A stretch of 64,000 nt of DNA from Panagrolaimus kolymaensis (taxonomy: Eukaryota; Nematoda; Chromadorea; Rhabditida; Panagrolaimidae). The DNA lies in NCBI GenBank assembly GCA_028622995.1, contig JAJQJQ010000021.1, positions 3,782,001 through 3,846,000 on the forward strand, in the 5' to 3' direction. The notes beneath the pieces were generated by a model that saw only the letters and a list, made by a program, of their open reading frames with translations, was not told the DNA's origin and made no database searches. Every line of letters begins with the position of its first letter. Within the stretch, counting starts at the first letter, position 1. Position numbers and translations under genes: made by a program. Positions 34,718-44,298 of the stretch are shown here, in pieces.

Positions 34718-36021
34718 ATTACAATCCTTAAAATGCTGTCAAAAGATTTTTGCTTGTAAAATTTTTGTGTGCGTGCTTCTTTTTATTGTGGTGCGCAAAA
34801 AAGGATCAATGGCAAATAAACTAAAGAAAGAAAAAAAGCGATAAAAAAACAACATCTGTTTTTTCAAAAATTTGTTTCTTCTTTAAAATGTTTTATAAAA
34901 AAAATTGAAAGCGTTTAAAGAAAAAAAATTCGATCAATAAAAGCAGCGCTAATTTTTCAAAGTATATTCGTTTTGTTCTAAAAAAGATGAAAAAAGTCTG
35001 ACGTCTGCTTTTTATTTGAATATTTGAATAATAATTTTTTGTGTAGTTTTTTAATTATTTTTATTAAAAAAAGCTTATAATTACCTAAAAAATATAATAT
35101 CAAACAAAAAGATGGAAAAAGCACTCATTAAAAAAAAGAAGAATTTGTAATTTATTACTTTTAGTTCCATTAATGGAAAACCTATAATTGAAAATATGGC
35201 TGAACAAACGTTAAAAGAAAATCCAAGTTTTGTCATTTATGGTTAAAAAAAAAGATTATTTTTTTTGCTTCTACGCGCCCTTATAATAAACCACCCAAAG
35301 ATTTATCCTAATGTACACTTATGTTAACTTGTCAGTTAATTTGCATAAAAAAATATCAAAAAATTATTTAAAAACCTTTTAAAAAATAATTCCGCAATAA
35401 TTTATAATTAATTTGGGTAAAAAATATTAAAAATATGTTAACTTTTTAAGTTTGTCGCTTTTTTAATATTCTATTTGAGTCAAAAAATTAGAATAAATTA
35501 TTTAAATAATATTCCCCTTCATTTTATAGTTAAAGATAATCAAAATAATTATTTACATCTCAGGGGTTTCGAACTTCCATTTTTTTTCAAAGTCAAGCGC
35601 CTTCCACCACTGAGCAAATTTGACAAAGGAAGAGAAAATGCATGTTGCAAAAAATTTTCATTGATTTTTTGAAAAAAAAAATTGGACCTTAAAATAATTT
35701 TGTGCAGAAGATTTTGAAATACCCAGAGGCTTTATTGGAAAAACGGCAAGGAAAATCAAATTCCATATATATTTTTACATGTCGTTACAAAAGTTCATAG
35801 TTAAACCATTGGATGGAAAAAAAGTTTTAGTCAAAAAACTGAGATTTTCGCGAAAAACTTTAAATTATGCTAATTAATTGTTAAAAAGCCAAGATATTAT
35901 GATAAATAGCATTAAATAATGATATATTATTAGTTTTAAGATAGTTACTAACCACTTTAATAGGATGGGAACCTCCCATAAATTTTTCTGTGTTTAGAGG
36001 AATGGATGTGTATATAGGTGG

Positions 36022-36110
36022 AATTTGTAAAAAAAAGGATAATTTTTAACTATCATGAATTGCTTCATCGTGAATCGACGCTAAAACGATAAAGTTTTTT
36101 GATTATAAAC
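36022..36110. repeat. Segmental duplication, copy 1 (right part)
   Basis: This 89-base stretch, from ATTTGTAAAAAAAAGG to TTGATTATAAAC, is the same as 39631-39719 in copy 2. Its position right after the tandem-unit block is what proves that the block splits an originally continuous sequence. Confidence 0.9.
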
Positions 36111-36143
36111 GATCCTGATCAATGGGCTAAAGGATGGCAAGCA
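36111..36143 (+). pseudogene. 33-base fragment of the PP1 exon
   Basis: The stretch from GATCCTGATCAATGG to GATGGCAAGCA is identical to part of the PP1 remnant near 19491-19523, coding [11 protein letters not shown]. It stands alone here between the end of kinase duplication copy 1 and a CCGTGTCCG-type repeat, so it marks a rearrangement junction. Confidence 0.7.
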
Positions 36144-36340
36144 GGGGTGAGCGGATATCCGTGTCCGTGTCCGTTTCCGCGGATATCCGTGGTTTTTTCA
36201 CGTCCGTATCCGTATCCGCGTCCGAAATTTTTTTTTTAATATCCGTGTCCGTATCCGTATCAGTGTAAGCCTTAAAAATGAAAATTCTAATACAAAATTT
36301 CCGTGTCCGTGTCCGTTTCCGCGGATATCCAGGCACTTTT
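36142..36340. repeat. GGATATCCGTGTCCG-rich repeat, probable broken hAT terminus
   Basis: The left edge CAGGGGTGAGCGGATATCCG looks like a hAT terminus. The interior is built of CCGTGTCCGTATCCG steps with GCGGATATCC palindromes at both ends. No matching right terminus or target duplication is seen. A Thr-Asp repeat protein frame on the minus strand is a by-product of this repeat. Confidence 0.55.
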
Positions 36341-37011
36341 GGATACAAAAATAAAGAATGTTAATAACACCAAATATTAAATTTTCGAATAATAAAAAAA
36401 CACATTATGATTAATACTTTTTAATTTTTCATAAGCGAAACGGTAATTAAAAATTATGTATTGTTGAAGATAACCACAGCGATGGAAGTAATAAGATTGA
36501 TGCCAAAATTTTGTTCGAATGAAGGCAATGAGAAAAAATCACTATCAAACTCTTACATATATGCTCGATAATTACAGGTGTATGTAGGTTTGAGATTGAA
36601 CATTAGAAAAGTTTATGTTGAATCAAGGCTTACTTTTTGAGAAAATAAAATTTGATCATGGTTATTCAATTCGAATGGATGTAAAGATATAATATATGGG
36701 ATTATTTTATTTAATTGGTTAAATCTGATCAACAGACCAGGAAATGAAAACTTCCGACATTAAAAAAGAAAAGAATCTTTGTTGTTGTTAATAATGATGT
36801 TTAGATCAAAATCATTATTTTTGATAAATAAGGAAACAAACTATTAGGTGTTTTTTATTGGTATATATTCTAATTTTTTCTTGGTTGAACGTTATTATAA
36901 TTATTAACACTAAAAAGCAAGTATTTTTTATCGCCATCTTTTAATTTAAAAGATGCCCTAGTTCGCTGTATCTTGGCGCCATTTCTGCGCGCGCTTTCTG
37001 CAAACAAAGCT

Positions 37012-37033
37012 TGTATCTTGGCGCCAAGATACA
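37012..37033. promoter_or_regulatory. Perfect 22-bp palindrome upstream of kinase copy 2
   Basis: TGTATCTTGGC is followed directly by its inverse complement, with centre GGCGCC. The first 15 bases also occur as a direct repeat at 36967-36981. TTGGCGCC resembles an E2F-type site. The region 36341-37244 otherwise holds only AT-rich DNA and the 5' flank of kinase copy 2. Confidence 0.4.
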
Positions 37034-37149
37034 TATTCTGCAAAGTGTCCTTTGCCCGAGAATTTTATTCTGCTTATAAAACTTTTGGCACGATCTTGTG
37101 TGAATTTCAGTGTCCGCCGGTTTCTCGATTCTTACAGATATTGAGTTTT

Positions 37150-39719
37150 ATGGTAATTTTTGTTAAATTATTCTAATTTAGTCCAAAATGGTTAATCATG
37201 ATTAGTTTTTTTTTATTTTTGTTGATAAAAACTGTTATCGTGATATGGATAATCTTGATCCAAATATTTTTGAATTTTATAAAGATACAACAGCCGAACC
37301 CGAAGTGAAGCAACGAGTGGAAAAAGAAAAGTGGTGGAAATGCAAAAAATCTTTGTACAATATTGATGGACCAGTAAATGAGGATAAAAATGTGTGAGTT
37401 TATTTTTTAACGTTAGGAGATATTTCGGATTTCTTTTTAAATTTATCATTGCTAATAGGAACAACGGTACTTTACGATTTTTTTTTTCTTGATTTCCATG
37501 CTTTTTAATGTAACAACAATTAATTGAGATTTTTTTGTAGTATCGCCGCCAAAGAGACATGTGAGCGTTTTATGAAAAGAGCTAAGAGAACAATATGTAT
37601 TGGAGCTGGTGGTTTTGGTGATGTATGGATTGTTCAATTTGATGGAAAACCAACACAATTTGTTCAAAAAAATCATAAACACCTTTTTTCGCCCAATGAA
37701 ATTATACATGAATCAAATGTGTTAGCAAATTGTGATAGTGAATACATTCCGAAATTGATTTACTGTGGTTTCGATTTTGATGAAAAGAATAATGAAAAAT
37801 GGTGCACAATTATGGAATATTTCAAAGGTGGAACATTAAGTTATCATTTGGAGAAGGAAATAAATTTTACTAATGTTCAAATAAAATTTATTGCTTATGA
37901 ACTTGCGCTGGCTTTAGAATATTTGCATGGGAAGAATTATACACATGGGTAAGTTTTTTAACTCTTAAATAAAGAAATAAATTGATGCTAAATTTTTTGG
38001 TAAATAATAAACATTTATTTTTTAGCGATCTCAAATTTAACAATATTTGTTTTACCGAAAATGGTCATGTTCGTCTTATCGATTTTGGTCATTCTCGATA
38101 TGTAAAAGAAAATAGACAACTTCCTCATTCAGAAACTTGTTTTATGGCACCAGAAGTTTTTCGAGGCGACGAGGCTGGAGTAGCTTCAGATCGATGGTCT
38201 TATGGTGTTATTATTTCCGTTTTGCTTCAAGGAGATATGCCGTTCGGCGAAGATGGACAAAAGGATAGAGAAATTTACCACGATGCTTGTAACAAAGAAC
38301 CACGCTTACAAAATATTAATGATAATGATGCTAAAGATCTTATTAAAAAACTTTTAAATCCTGATCCTGTTAAACGATACTCAAATATTACTGAACATGC
38401 TTACTTCAAAGGTCTTAAAAAAGATGATGATCCACCATTCAAGCCTACTGTAAATTATGAACCTATTGATATACGTGAAGAAAGTAAAATTAACTTTCGT
38501 GGTGATATTTTCGATATTGATGAACTTCGAAGAGATGCTCTTAAGTTACCTACATCTTCTTTCTTAGAATCAATGGTGAAACAAATGAAAGCTGGTGAAG
38601 TAAAAGGTAGCATTTCGCATGGTGAAAAGAAAGATAACACTCAATTGGTTGATAAAGAAGCAACAAAATCAAAAGGTGGTGGAAAAGCATCAAAACCAAA
38701 TATTGATAAAGAAGTACCAAAAGTTGTTAAAAAAGTACCACTTGCTGATGGAAAAGGAGCAAAATCAAAAGTTGATGGAAAAGCAACGAAATCAAAGGCA
38801 GAAAAGAAAGAGAAAAGTGGAAATGCTGAAAAAACAAAAAAAGTGTCATTGGTAAAGAAAATCTTCAAAAAATTTTACAAAAGAATTAATTTTCGGTTGG
38901 TTAGAATTGAAAAAAAACATCACTAATGGAAAATCGCTGGCTGTACGTTTACTTTGATAAAATTGACTTTTAATTATCAATGATGAATCACGAAGATTTG
39001 TAAATTTCGATCGAGTGATACTGTTCCTATTTAACAAAGAATTTATTTCATTCTTTTTTAGCGATGTCAAACATAATCTTTCAACTCAAACTGCTTTAAT
39101 TATTTATTACAAACCCTATTCTGTCCTGCTTATGAATGGTAAACGAATGTCTTTCAATGATTTTAAACAAAAACTTTACTCGAAATCTTTCAAAGTGATT
39201 ATGAAAAAATGGATGCTCTTTTTGTGAACCTTAAAATATTAAAAGAAATTCTTGCTCTTGAACTTGGATTTATGATTATTTTCTTACTTCATAATGAACA
39301 TTGTTTGTTTTTTCTAACATTTATTTATTTTTATCAAAGCATGTTTTAGGACTTACAACCAAATGATATCTTGATTTTTCTTTGAATACGGTGCAATTCA
39401 TTTTGCTTTCATCAAATAATTGATCCATTCTCCTGGCTTTTAAAGTTATTGAAATAATTTGTGCCTTGTTGGAACTTTTTCGAACTTTAATTTCACCATA
39501 ATTACGAATGATTGCTGTAGCACTTTCCAATGGCGTTAAATATAAATTATTTGTTCTTTGTTCGATTTTTGTAAATTATGTATTGTTTAGTTTCCTTTGT
39601 TGGATTTACATAAATTTTTTTGTATCATAAATTTGTAAAAAAAAGGATAATTTTTAACTATCATGAATTGCTTCATCGTGAATCGACGCTAAAACGATAA
39701 AGTTTTTTGATTATAAACT
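37150..39719 (+). repeat. Segmental duplication, copy 2 (uninterrupted)
   Basis: Contains kinase copy 2 and 3' flank, and preserves the join at 39629-39632 where copy 1 carries the 9.2-kb block. Its right edge at 39719 abuts the truncated TTBK-like exon on the other strand. Confidence 0.85.
37245..38926 (+). CDS. Divergent protein kinase, copy 2, with Lys-rich tail
   Basis: Exons 37245-37393, 37541-37948 and 38026-38926 give 485 residues. Exon 1 is seven codons longer than in copy 1, with a changed end (KKSLYNIDGPVNEDKNV). Kinase motifs are GAGGFGDVW, FVQKNHK, HGDLKFNNICF, IDFG and MAPEVF. The Val in the glycine loop is closer to the usual GxGxxGxV than the Ala of copy 1. The HRD Arg is again Gly. 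Changes from copy 1 are spread through the kinase domain and cluster around the activation segment (LPHSETCFMAPEVFRGDEAG against LPRSSTHFMAPEVFYTKKAG). The Lys-rich tail from ESMVKQMKAGEVKG on is identical. Both copies keep open frames, introns and motifs, so both look functional. Confidence 0.85.
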
Positions 39720-39722
39720 ATC

Positions 39723-39974
39723 TCATTTAGCTTTGGGATGTTGAGTTTCATATTCATCACATCTTTCTACACAATTTCCACAACCACCTCGTCCAAGTTC
39801 AGATAAAACTTTCCATTTTCCATCATTTATTGTACCAATTTCATATTCGGGTTTTCGACGAGATTCACTTAATGATGATCGATCAGTTGTTTTTGCCGTA
39901 GTCGTTCTTGTTGTTGTCGTTAATAAAGTTGTTCCATCTCTTGTTGAACGTGTTCCAGTTGTCGTCGTCATCAT
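39723..39974 (-). pseudogene. Truncated TTBK-like kinase, N-terminal exon
   Basis: After a TTTTTTTAG acceptor (39980-39979) an ATG opens 83 codons. A Thr-rich start is followed by YEIGTINDGKWKVLSELGRG and GCGNCVERCDEYETQHPKAK, then a stop. IxxxWKVLxxLGxGGCG is the glycine-loop region of the tau-tubulin/casein-kinase-1-like group that is expanded in nematodes. Everything after the first beta-strands is missing, including the catalytic Lys. The break is within four bases of the edge of the kinase duplication (39719), so the rearrangement probably removed the rest. It could still make a short peptide but not a kinase. Confidence 0.65.
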
Positions 39975-40511
39975 TGAACTAAAAAAGATATGAAGCCCCA
40001 AAGAAAAGAGAGAATACCTTTTTTGATTTCAAGTGACAAACAGCAAAGAAAATAATCGGAATCGTGTTTTGATATTAGAAAGAAAACATTGAAGCGATTC
40101 CTAAAAATTTACGTAAATTACATGACGGAATAAACAATGGATGAAAAATAATAAAAAAGTGTGATGGGAAATATTATGTAAGGATAAACCGGTATAACTA
40201 AAGTTGTAATAACTCATAACAAAGATGAAAATAATAAAGTAAAATTTTAGTTCATAGTTTAAAGAAAAAATACAGTTACCCTCCTAATAATTTGCTCATT
40301 TTACTCAAACGTTTGGTAAACAATAATGTGAAAAATTTGTCATCATGATAAATATAATCAAGGAAATCAGATATGAAAAGAGAGGGAAAGAAGTGTAAAA
40401 TTAAAACAAACAAAATCCTTCAATAAAAAAAGAAATGTATTTACAGTAAAAAAACATTAACAATAAAAGGTAAAACTATACAACAAAAATACAAAGGAAG
40501 AATAATAAGGC
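39975..40511. other. Intergenic, no gene seen
   Basis: AT-rich DNA between the truncated kinase exon and the 3' end of the CCCH gene. It probably holds the 3' UTR of the latter and the upstream intron of the former. No motif stands out. Confidence 0.4.
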
Positions 40512-42912
40512 CTAACAAGAACGGCGATTACAAGATACATCACAAACTTTAGGAAAATTTTCCGTGGTATCATTTTGAAATGGAACAGATATTCGAGGAG
40601 GTGGACGCGTATAAGGTGCAGCTGATTGACGAAAAGCATGTTTGTTGAGTCCTGATGGTAATCTAACTGGAGATGATTTCATAATCATCGAAGATTGAAT
40701 TGCAGGAGGTGGAACAAGCATATAAGCGGGACGTTGAGGTCTCATAGTAGTTGAAGAAAGAGATGGAGGAGGCATTCGATATGATCGTTGATCTTTCATA
40801 ATAGACGAAGGTTGAATAGCTTGAGTTGAAGTATGCATACAAAGTGGACGTTGAGCTCTCAGATTTGACGAAGATAAAATTGCCGGAGGTGGAAGAAGCA
40901 TGCGACATGGATGTTGAGTATTCGTCGAAGATTGAATTAAATGAGATGGAAGAGACACACGATTTGAATCTTGAGGTAAAAGAACTTTACGTTGAGCAAC
41001 AGGAGGCAATGGAACAAAATTGGTCAATTCTATACATTTAAGAGCCTAAATTAAGAAACATTAACAAAATATTTGAAAAGAGTCAAAGAAAGAAACTCAC
41101 ACGTTCAAAGATTGGTTTGGTGAAATCATCGAGAGGTTGATGAGAGAATCGACATTTTGGATCATTGCATTTTTTGCGTTGAAAATTTTTGCAGGGGAAT
41201 TCACCATGAAAAAAATTGCAATCCCATTCCTGATTACATGAACCATTAACATAAAGTTTGCATAACTCAGGTTTACGATGAGAATCAGATGCATTATGAC
41301 TATAAACACACGCATCACCTTGAAGACATTTACCTTCACGGAAAAATTTACAAAGCACTGTGCTAACTTTTGGTTTGGGCTTTTCACGTTTCCATAATTC
41401 ACAAAGTAAAGGTGTAAGCTGGCTAGAAGTTGATGCTACTCCATCACCAGCAGCTGAAGCCAAACCAACATATGAGGGTGAAATGAGATCATAATCTAAA
41501 AAACAATAAATAAAAAAGATCAAATAGTTTCAAAACATACCATATTGTTTGTTTTCTTTAGCAGCTCCTTTGTTTATAGGTGTTGAAAGAGAAGATAAAG
41601 CTGATTTTTCAATGATTTGTTCATCATCCTGGTCAGCTTCAAGTAATTCAGCCTCTTCTAGATCTTCCATTTTTTCATACAAAGGTTTTTCATCTTTTTT
41701 GTTAGGTTTAACAATCAACTCAATTTTAACATCATTTTCACCAGGCTGACTACACTTTTGAAGCTTTTGTAGCAAACGCATTGCAATATCACTAGATTCG
41801 ACTTTAAGCATTTTTTGTTTGCTTGCCTTCAAGATTTTTATGTTTTCACAATTGATCACTGAGAAAAGCAAAAAGCACAAATGATTCAAAATTTGTTTCA
41901 AATATGCAAAAAATTGATTTGAAATCACAGCAAAAAAGCGAGTAACTAGTTTTAGATAAACCTAGAAAAATAAAAAGTTAGTGAATATTTGAAGAATTCT
42001 TAACAAAATATTATATTAACGATCAAAATGATAAAATATATTTACACGTCTAAATTTTTCGAAAGACCAAGTAAAAAATCCTAACAAAATTATAAAAACC
42101 TTTCAAATGGTACATAAATTAATTCTAACACTAATCCTCTAAATCTCATTGCTATCAAATGCATAAAATCAATATAGCATAAAATATTTCTTCAAAATAA
42201 AATTTGGGTACTAAACATTGATGGAAAAAAATGACGACAATTAAAAACAACTAAATTTTGCAAAGACTCAAAAAAGAGAGAAGTAAAAACTTTACAACAA
42301 AAAATAAGATTCTCTAAGTTTTACATGCATTTTGCAACGTGCATCGAAATTGCGCGTATTTGTAAGATCGTTCGAAGATTTAGTTTTTTAAAGTGTTTTT
42401 GAAAATTATGCGGTTACTATCTTTGAATCTTTATTATCCTAACATTTTTATGTTTTTTTACTGTTTCATCGAATTTTACAGTTGATACTTCCAAAATGAG
42501 TTAAGATACAAAGAATTAGGAATATTCCCGTATATACAGTCGTCAGAACATTTTAAATACATTTCAGCAATAAAAAGTTTTCTTGTGTGATATGGAATTT
42601 CACTGTTTTTTACGGTTCAGATTAAACTTACATTATGCTGTAGTTTTTTTGGAAGTGATCCATGAGCATTGGCATCAAAATCATGAACATAGACGTTGAT
42701 TGAAACTTCCTAAAATGCAAGCAAGATTTTAAAATTGAATAAATCCATGTAATTGCAACTTACTTGAGGCTGTTGAGGAGCTTCTTCTTCATTTAGCTGT
42801 GCTGAAATAAACGAATTTATTACGATGGTTTAATAATCAAATTTCAAAAACTACTTCTCCGCTAAACGATTTAGACGATATCGAGTATTGTAATTGTGAG
42901 ACGGCGCTGCCA
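40512..42912 (-). CDS. CCCH zinc-finger protein (ZC3H4/6/8, Suppressor-of-sable type)
   Basis: Exons placed are 42801-42764, 42709-42632, 41961-41541, 41495-41101 and 41045-40512, all frame-consistent. A likely start exon is at 42912 (MAAPSHNYNTRYRLNRLAEK). Three CCCH fingers lie together: LCKFFREGKCLQGDACVYSH, LCKLYVNGSCNQEWDCNFFH and PCKNFQRKKCNDPKCRFSH. Their spacing and the SHNASDSHRKPELCK linker match the ZC3H4/6/8 group, which binds RNA and restrains non-productive transcription by RNA polymerase II. An acidic region (EDLEEAELLEADQDDEQ) precedes the fingers, and a Pro/Ser/Gln-rich tail with repeated PPPxIxSS follows. The first junction is a problem: from the start exon no GT donor gives the phase needed at 42801 except a weak GTCTAA after RY. 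A sequence error or another start is possible. Confidence 0.8.
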
Positions 42913-43014
42913 TAACTTTATTGAATTGAACTCTCGTTACTCAATCAACAACACATATACGGGATTACTGTAAACCCGAATGAAATTATTTTTAAATTTG
43001 GATTCGAGATTGCA

Positions 43015-43236
43015 ATGTTTTTAATTATAAGTACGAATATCACCAATTCAAAGTGTATTATAAATTTTATCCATCAAGATCATCATATTCGTCCAGATCT
43101 GAAAAATATTGTTCTTTCTCCTCTTCATGATCCTCAACTTTGGCAAACAAATGCCCATCATCGACTGAAAAAAAAAGAAGCTGAAAATTATCTTTGGGCT
43201 TTCAAGAAGCAAACTTTTTTCTTCTTGTTTTTTTGA
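43015..43236 (+). CDS. Small hypothetical ORF, divergent from the CCCH gene
   Basis: A 73-codon frame includes a coding-like stretch, IHQDHHIRPDLKNIVLSPLH, followed by DPQLWQTNAHHRLKKKEAEN. It starts 103 bases from the CCCH gene start on the opposite strand, so the two would share a promoter. AATAAA occurs at about 43251. Family unknown. The first ten codons are AT-rich, so the true start or an upstream exon may differ. Confidence 0.35.
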   Translation: MFLIISTNITNSKCIINFIHQDHHIRPDLKNIVLSPLHDPQLWQTNAHHRLKKKEAENYLWAFKKQTFFFLFF

Positions 43237-43868
43237 CTGTTAATTGTCACAATAAATCTTTAAAAAATGTTGATGGTTGTTCCATTGTTCTTTTACCATT
43301 CATTCCCTATCATTTATTTTAGTCTAACTAACTAAAAGGAACGCTGCCACATTTGTGGTCAGTAGTGTCCATTTCATAGCTTTTAGCTTCAATAATAAAA
43401 AAAAAGTCTTGTTGCCGCCTGTTTTTTGTTGTCAAAAAAATAAATGAACAACTTTACTTTTTTTTTTGTCTTTCTTCGATGGTGATTTTCGTATAAAACC
43501 TTCTGTTTTTTTTTGTTGGGTGTCTTTCTTCCTATCATAAAATACACCCGTTGTTTTTATTTTTCCATACTCCATTTTTATAATTCGAGACAGCTTTTTA
43601 AAGTTGGTCAATTTTTTGTTGATGAAGGAAAAAAACATATGTCACTTTTAGTTTGCTTTAAAAAATCTCTTAAATATTTTTTGTAAAAAACTTAAAAAAT
43701 AGAGTTTTGACAAGATTTTTATTGAAAAAATAAATAAGAGGATAAATTTTTTTGTTTGTTATGAAAAACATCTGGTGTCAACGACCTTTTGATTATGTGA
43801 AAGATGCATTATTGAAAGGAAATAAAAATAAAGCAGGTTTGAACATACATGGGCAAGTGGGTGTGTCA

Positions 43869-44102
43869 GTGCCCTATTTCATAAAAAAAGTTCATGAACT
43901 TTTTAGAAAAGAAAGTGAACTTTTCCATTCAAGACCGAGATTTGTCAAACGAAAAAAGTTCATGATCTTTTTTTTATGGGAAAAATAATTACACGCAGAA
44001 AAAGTTCATGAACTTTTTTCGTTTGACAAATCCCGGTCTTGAATGGAAAAGTTCACTTTCTTTTCTAAAAAGTTCATGAACTTTTTTTATGAAATAGGGC
44101 AC
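43869..44102. repeat. Short palindromic MITE-like inverted repeat
   Basis: Arms of about 105 bases (43869-43973 and 43999-44102) are inverted copies starting GTGCCCTATTTCATAAAAA, around a 25-base spacer. Each arm itself contains AAAAAGTTCATGAACTTTTT, a palindrome, so several hairpins are possible. No coding frame of interest. Confidence 0.8.
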
Positions 44103-44231
44103 AGATATATTTTCAAAACGATACCCTGCGTAAATTTCGAAACTTTTCGTAGCTTTTCGTAAACTTTCGTAATATTTCGTAAAGTTTTGTAGGCAATAAG
44201 TAAAAAAGAATAGGATGCGATAGAAACTCTG

Positions 44232-44298
44232 GTTTATTGTGTTTTAGTGGTTAGCGCATACGGGTTGTACCAGCTATGTCAGGTTCCAAGCCCATATA
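44232..44298 (+). other. tRNA-like/SINE-like stretch
   Basis: TTAGTGGTTAGCGC at 44245 is close to a Pol III A box, and GGTTCCAAGCC at 44282 is a weaker B box. The upstream 44125-44190 has TTTCGTAA steps also seen inside the hAT MITE at 34570-34625. The acceptor stem is not convincing, so this is a tRNA-derived relic at best. Confidence 0.35.

Larger units (their letters stand above)
26851..36021. mobile_element. 9.2-kb block of five tandem repeat units inserted in the kinase 3' flank
   Basis: Five head-to-tail units begin at 26851, 27872, 29326, 31471 and 33697, each with ACCAGTG...GGATCCAC, and the last ends at GTATATAGGTGG (36021). The matching site in the second kinase copy, near 39629-39632, is continuous: TGTATCATAA is followed directly by ATTTGTAAAA. 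Copy 1 has the same two flanks on either side of the block, so the block is an insertion or a precise deletion in the other copy. At most two bases (AA) are duplicated. Unit order is: conserved end, GC hairpin, 16-bp minisatellite, degenerate ATCCACC-rich stretch, AT-rich stretch, tRNA-like block (minus), AT-rich stretch, conserved end. On the minus strand it starts TTCCACC and ends CACTGG before T. No transposase is encoded. Confidence 0.85.
33697..36021. repeat. Repeat unit 5, carrying a nested hAT MITE
   Basis: This unit contains the GC hairpin at 33796-33812, about 16 copies of the 16-bp repeat (33832-34095), an interrupted middle (34375-35290) with the hAT MITE and other sequence, and a tRNA-like block at 35560-35624. 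Its final part combines GTGTTTAGAGGA with GTGTATATAGGTGG. The interrupted middle includes a short coding-like remnant near 35165-35245 after a TTTTAG (SINGKPIIENMAEQTLKENP), source unknown. Confidence 0.8.

Noticed and set aside
36127..36348. Minus-strand frame with Thr-Asp repeats
   Set aside because: Produced by CCGTGTCCGTATCCG repeats inside a probable transposon remnant.
44232..44298. Functional tRNA gene
   Set aside because: A-box is good but the B-box is weak and no acceptor stem pairs, so only a tRNA-like relic is reported.
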